Part shown: positions 5,555 through 7,404 of the stretch, piece after piece
How the letters are laid out: every line of letters begins with the position of its first letter
Numbering within the stretch: the first letter of the stretch is position 1
Assembly (NCBI GenBank): GCA_007120055.1
Contig: SKOL01000021.1
Span: 1-7,404 of the forward strand
Source: Anaerobacillus sp.
GTDB taxonomy: Bacteria > Bacillota > Bacilli > Bacillales_H > Anaerobacillaceae
Reading direction: 5' to 3'
DNA length: 7,404 nt
Notes under the pieces: generated by a model
Told to the model about the DNA's origin: nothing
What the model saw: the letters and a program-made list of their open reading frames with translations, nothing else
Database searches by the model: none
Made by a program: the position numbers and the translations under genes

Positions 5555-5749
5555 CTACTCTACTACTGAGTTACAAATATTAGGATAGTTACCAACTATT
5601 TTTAGTCCTCGATCTTTAAATATTTCGTCAATCAATTCTACCTCTATACACATCGCCTCTGTCAAAATGCCCTCATTGATATTTTTATTAATTTCATCAT
5701 AAAACTGAACTAATAATTCATCTGGTAATTTTTTGTACAAATATGACAT
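5555..5749 (-). CDS. 64-aa small protein, weakly Sda-like
   Basis: ATG 5749 is preceded by AGGTGGG (5755-5761) at five bases, and a sigma-A-like promoter and a terminator flank it, so the gene is likely real. The sequence is soluble and predicted helical: KLPDELLVQFYDEI, then a short acidic/hydrophobic linker, then VELIDEIFKDRGLKI. The first block and the helix-(D/N)-helix-R-G/S-L layout recall Sda (about 46-52 aa), the checkpoint inhibitor of sporulation histidine kinases such as KinA, which starts with KLSDELL and ends with E-I-x-R-R-S-L. The similarity is only by eye, the spacing between helices is longer and the length is greater than Sda, and no DnaA box was seen near the promoter as in sda of B. 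subtilis. Other small helical regulators would fit equally. Confidence 0.6.
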   Translation of the reverse strand: MSYLYKKLPDELLVQFYDEINKNINEGILTEAMCIEVELIDEIFKDRGLKIVGNYPNICNSVVE

Positions 5750-5785
5750 ACGATCCCACCTAACTAAATTTTCCTAATATTCTTT

Positions 5786-5814
5786 ATAATACACAAAAAT
5801 TAATTATCGGTAAA
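5786..5814 (-). promoter_or_regulatory. Sigma-A-like promoter of the 64-aa gene
   Basis: On the minus strand TTTACC (5814-5809), 17-bp spacer, TATTAT (5791-5786). The match is 4/6 and 5/6, with ideal spacing, and the leader to the ATG would be about 30 nt, ending in the Shine-Dalgarno. Confidence 0.45.
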
Positions 5815-5846
5815 ATTATATGCTTGGCCTTGGCACTTTATTTCAT

Positions 5847-5892
5847 AAAAAAACTCACTCCACGCATGAATTTTTCAAACGCAAAGTGAGTT
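5847..5892 (-). terminator. Intrinsic terminator of the YeeI-like gene
   Basis: On the minus strand AACTCACT (5892-5885) pairs with AGTGAGTT (5859-5852), with the 25-nt loop holding more possible pairs, followed by seven T (5853-5847). It starts 11 bases after the stop codon. Confidence 0.8.
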
Positions 5893-5902
5893 GCTAAATT
5901 TT

Positions 5903-6619
5903 TTATCCTAAATCAACATTATGATACACTTGCTGCACGTCTTCTAAATCTTCTAGGGCATCAATTAATTTTTCAAATTGCTCTTGGGCATCTTGCGGTA
6001 ATGTCACATCCGATTGTGCAAGCATCGTTAATTCTGCGACTGTAAAGTCTGTTACACCAACACTTCTGAATGCTTCTTGAACAGCATGGAATTGATCAGG
6101 TTCGGCATATACGATCACTGTGTCTTCTTCATCTAAAATGTCTCGTACATCAATATCTGCTTCCATTAATAATTCAAGAGTTTCATCTGCATTTTTTCCT
6201 TCTACACCGATTACAGCTGTTGCATCAAACATATAAGATACCGATCCACTTACGCCCATATTTCCGCCGTTTTTATTAAAGGCAGAACGAACTTCTGCTG
6301 CGGTACGGTTCACATTATTCGTTAAGGCATCGACGATGATCATTGATCCGTTCGGGCCAAAACCTTCATAACGAAGTTCATCATAGCTTTCTTCTGATCC
6401 ACCTTTTGCTTTTTCTAGTGCACGGTCTATAATTGCTTTCGGTACGTTATATGTTTTTGCACGCTCGATCACGAATTTCAACGCTTGGTTCGATTCTGGA
6501 TCCGGTTCACCGCGCTTCGCTGTTACGTAAATTTCGAGCCCGAACTTCGAATAAATACGACTTGTATTTTTGTCTTTTGCTGCTTTTTTCTCTTTAATAT
6601 TGTTCCACTTACGTCCCAT
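5903..6619 (-). CDS. yeeI: YebC/TACO1-family protein, YeeI (YebC2)-like
   Basis: About 238 aa from ATG 6619, beginning [20 protein letters not shown], the conserved N-terminus of the YeeI branch. Hallmarks follow: [71 protein letters not shown], and an acidic C-terminus ending [19 protein letters not shown]. These proteins were long called transcriptional regulators; more recent work on YebC/TACO1 points to a ribosome-associated factor that relieves stalling at proline-rich stretches. It is cytoplasmic. The open frame continues upstream to a GTG at 6694 without a Shine-Dalgarno and close to the predicted transcription start, so I prefer 6619 by family alignment. However, the ATG at 6619 has only a weak SD; a GAGGGG at 6668-6673 sits before an in-frame TTG at 6664 (three-base gap). 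Confidence 0.9.
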   Translation of the reverse strand: MGRKWNNIKEKKAAKDKNTSRIYSKFGLEIYVTAKRGEPDPESNQALKFVIERAKTYNVPKAIIDRALEKAKGGSEESYDELRYEGFGPNGSMIIVDALTNNVNRTAAEVRSAFNKNGGNMGVSGSVSYMFDATAVIGVEGKNADETLELLMEADIDVRDILDEEDTVIVYAEPDQFHAVQEAFRSVGVTDFTVAELTMLAQSDVTLPQDAQEQFEKLIDALEDLEDVQQVYHNVDLG

Positions 6620-6702
6620 TAAGGTCATCTCGCTTTCGAATCTGAATCTAGAGTTTCTATACAATTGCCCCTCGACTTTTTGAGCAATCTTCACTAGTTA
6701 AT

Positions 6703-6730
6703 ATTATACATCAACTGCAGTATTTGTTAA
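6703..6730 (-). promoter_or_regulatory. Sigma-A-like promoter of the YeeI-like gene
   Basis: On the minus strand TTAACA (6730-6725), 16-bp spacer, TATAAT (6708-6703). Start predicted near 6696, which leaves about 75 nt of leader before ATG 6619 and argues against the GTG at 6694 as start. Confidence 0.5.
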
Positions 6731-6825
6731 GTGGGTTTAACGAAAAAGAGAGACACATTGCCACCCTCACCACTTCGGAAATGTAACGATCACGGGTTAT
6801 CCATGGACTACAAAAGCAAGACAAA

Positions 6826-7362
6826 TCAAAATGACCTTATCTTCCTTACCAGCCCAACTAGCCCTCTGCCCCCTAAGAACAACGCGATCCCTAAAATTAA
6901 CTGAACAACTTTCTCAATCATCCCAAACCGGAATTCGTACTTTAGTCGAGGGTCGATCAAATGGTTAGCGACATCATTTATTTGCATATAATTCGGGATC
7001 ATCGAAACAAACTGCGGAAGTGTGTATACAATAAGAAATAACCCTATTGCAGAAAAGGCAATAGATTGAATTTCAACAGCATTGATTTGCCTATCTGACT
7101 GATCACTTTCTTGGTCAGGTAACAATAGAAACGAGCTTATTTTATGAGCAAAAATCCACAGTAAAATACTAAAAATCAGCAATACGAAAAATGGAGCAAG
7201 GTTAAACCATGCATTTACCGAGGTATCGTTATATTGCATTAATGAATCATAAAATAAAGGTAAAACGTAATAATTCGCCACCCTCGCTAAATGAAGCAAC
7301 GACTGTAACAAAATATAAATTGCAAGCAACCTTAACCCTACAAAAGCTATTTTTCTAGCCAT
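6826..7362 (-). CDS. 178-aa four-TM membrane protein of unknown function
   Basis: ATG 7362 is set by GGAGG (7370-7374) seven bases upstream. Four hydrophobic segments are visible: about residues 6-27 (with a basic ARK N-terminus), 53-72 (PFFVLLIFSILLWIF), 99-121 (SIAFSAIGLFLIVYTL) and 149-167 (VVQLILGIALFLGGRG). They are joined by a polar loop with Asp/Ser/Gln between TM2 and TM3, and the C-terminus is basic (VRKIRSF). The even number of segments with basic ends suggests both termini inside. No catalytic or transport motif was recognised. No clear terminator was found: ACATT/AATGT (6784-6780 with 6759-6755) followed by a T-rich tract is too weak. A possible -10 (TAAAAT) lies upstream, but the -35 is likely outside the window. 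Confidence 0.72.
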   Translation of the reverse strand: MARKIAFVGLRLLAIYILLQSLLHLARVANYYVLPLFYDSLMQYNDTSVNAWFNLAPFFVLLIFSILLWIFAHKISSFLLLPDQESDQSDRQINAVEIQSIAFSAIGLFLIVYTLPQFVSMIPNYMQINDVANHLIDPRLKYEFRFGMIEKVVQLILGIALFLGGRGLVGLVRKIRSF

Positions 7363-7404
7363 CTTAAAACCTCCAAAACTAAAAATTATTTTAGTGCATA
7401 TTAC

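Noticed and set aside
6070..6279. 69-codon plus-strand ORF
   Set aside because: Antisense to the highly conserved YeeI-like gene and Leu/His-rich as expected for a shadow frame.
6740..6784. ACATT/AATGT stem with a T-rich tail downstream of the 178-aa gene
   Set aside because: Only five AT-rich pairs with a 20-nt loop; too weak to call as a terminator.

Overview
The window looks like chromosomal DNA from a low-GC, endospore-former-type Firmicute of the Bacillaceae. The reasons are strong GGAGG-type Shine-Dalgarno sequences, sigma-A-like promoters, U-tailed intrinsic terminators, CodY- and CcpA-type operator sequences, and a YebC-family protein that closely resembles B. subtilis YeeI. No mobile element, CRISPR array, tRNA or rRNA was seen.

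Layout. (1) 1-1214, minus: the N-terminal 404 codons of a class-V (NifS-like) PLP enzyme that runs off the left edge. (2) 1215-1841: a gene-free stretch that holds a self-contained unit, made of a sigma-A-like promoter, a roughly 125-nt structured transcript and a perfect 12-bp-stem terminator. It is a candidate small RNA or orphan riboswitch-like element. (3) 1842-2205, minus: two overlapping tiny genes, a 45-aa putative lipoprotein and a 77-aa two-TM membrane protein. (4) 2206-3137: a 930-bp gene-free region upstream of brnQ with three sigma-A-like promoters, three CodY-box matches, a cre-like palindrome and two imperfect nested inverted repeats. (5) 3138-4457, plus: BrnQ-family branched-chain amino acid transporter, followed by a strong terminator. 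(6) 4507-4811: no supported gene. (7) 4812-5489, plus: zinc-ribbon protein with a DUF4145-like C-terminal half. (8) 5555-5749, minus: a 64-aa protein with weak resemblance to Sda-type checkpoint proteins, convergent with gene 7. (9) 5903-6619, minus: YeeI/YebC2-like translation factor. (10) 6826-7362, minus: a four-TM membrane protein of unknown function.

The genes are mostly single transcription units with their own terminators and do not form one pathway. The best-supported regulatory story is brnQ: CodY boxes sit on either side of a promoter, which fits repression of branched-chain amino acid uptake when these amino acids are plentiful. The less explained parts are the 1430-1556 RNA unit, the lipoprotein/membrane-protein pair, and the long structured leader of brnQ. 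I do not see a clear new multi-gene system; the RNA candidate is the most novel-looking item.
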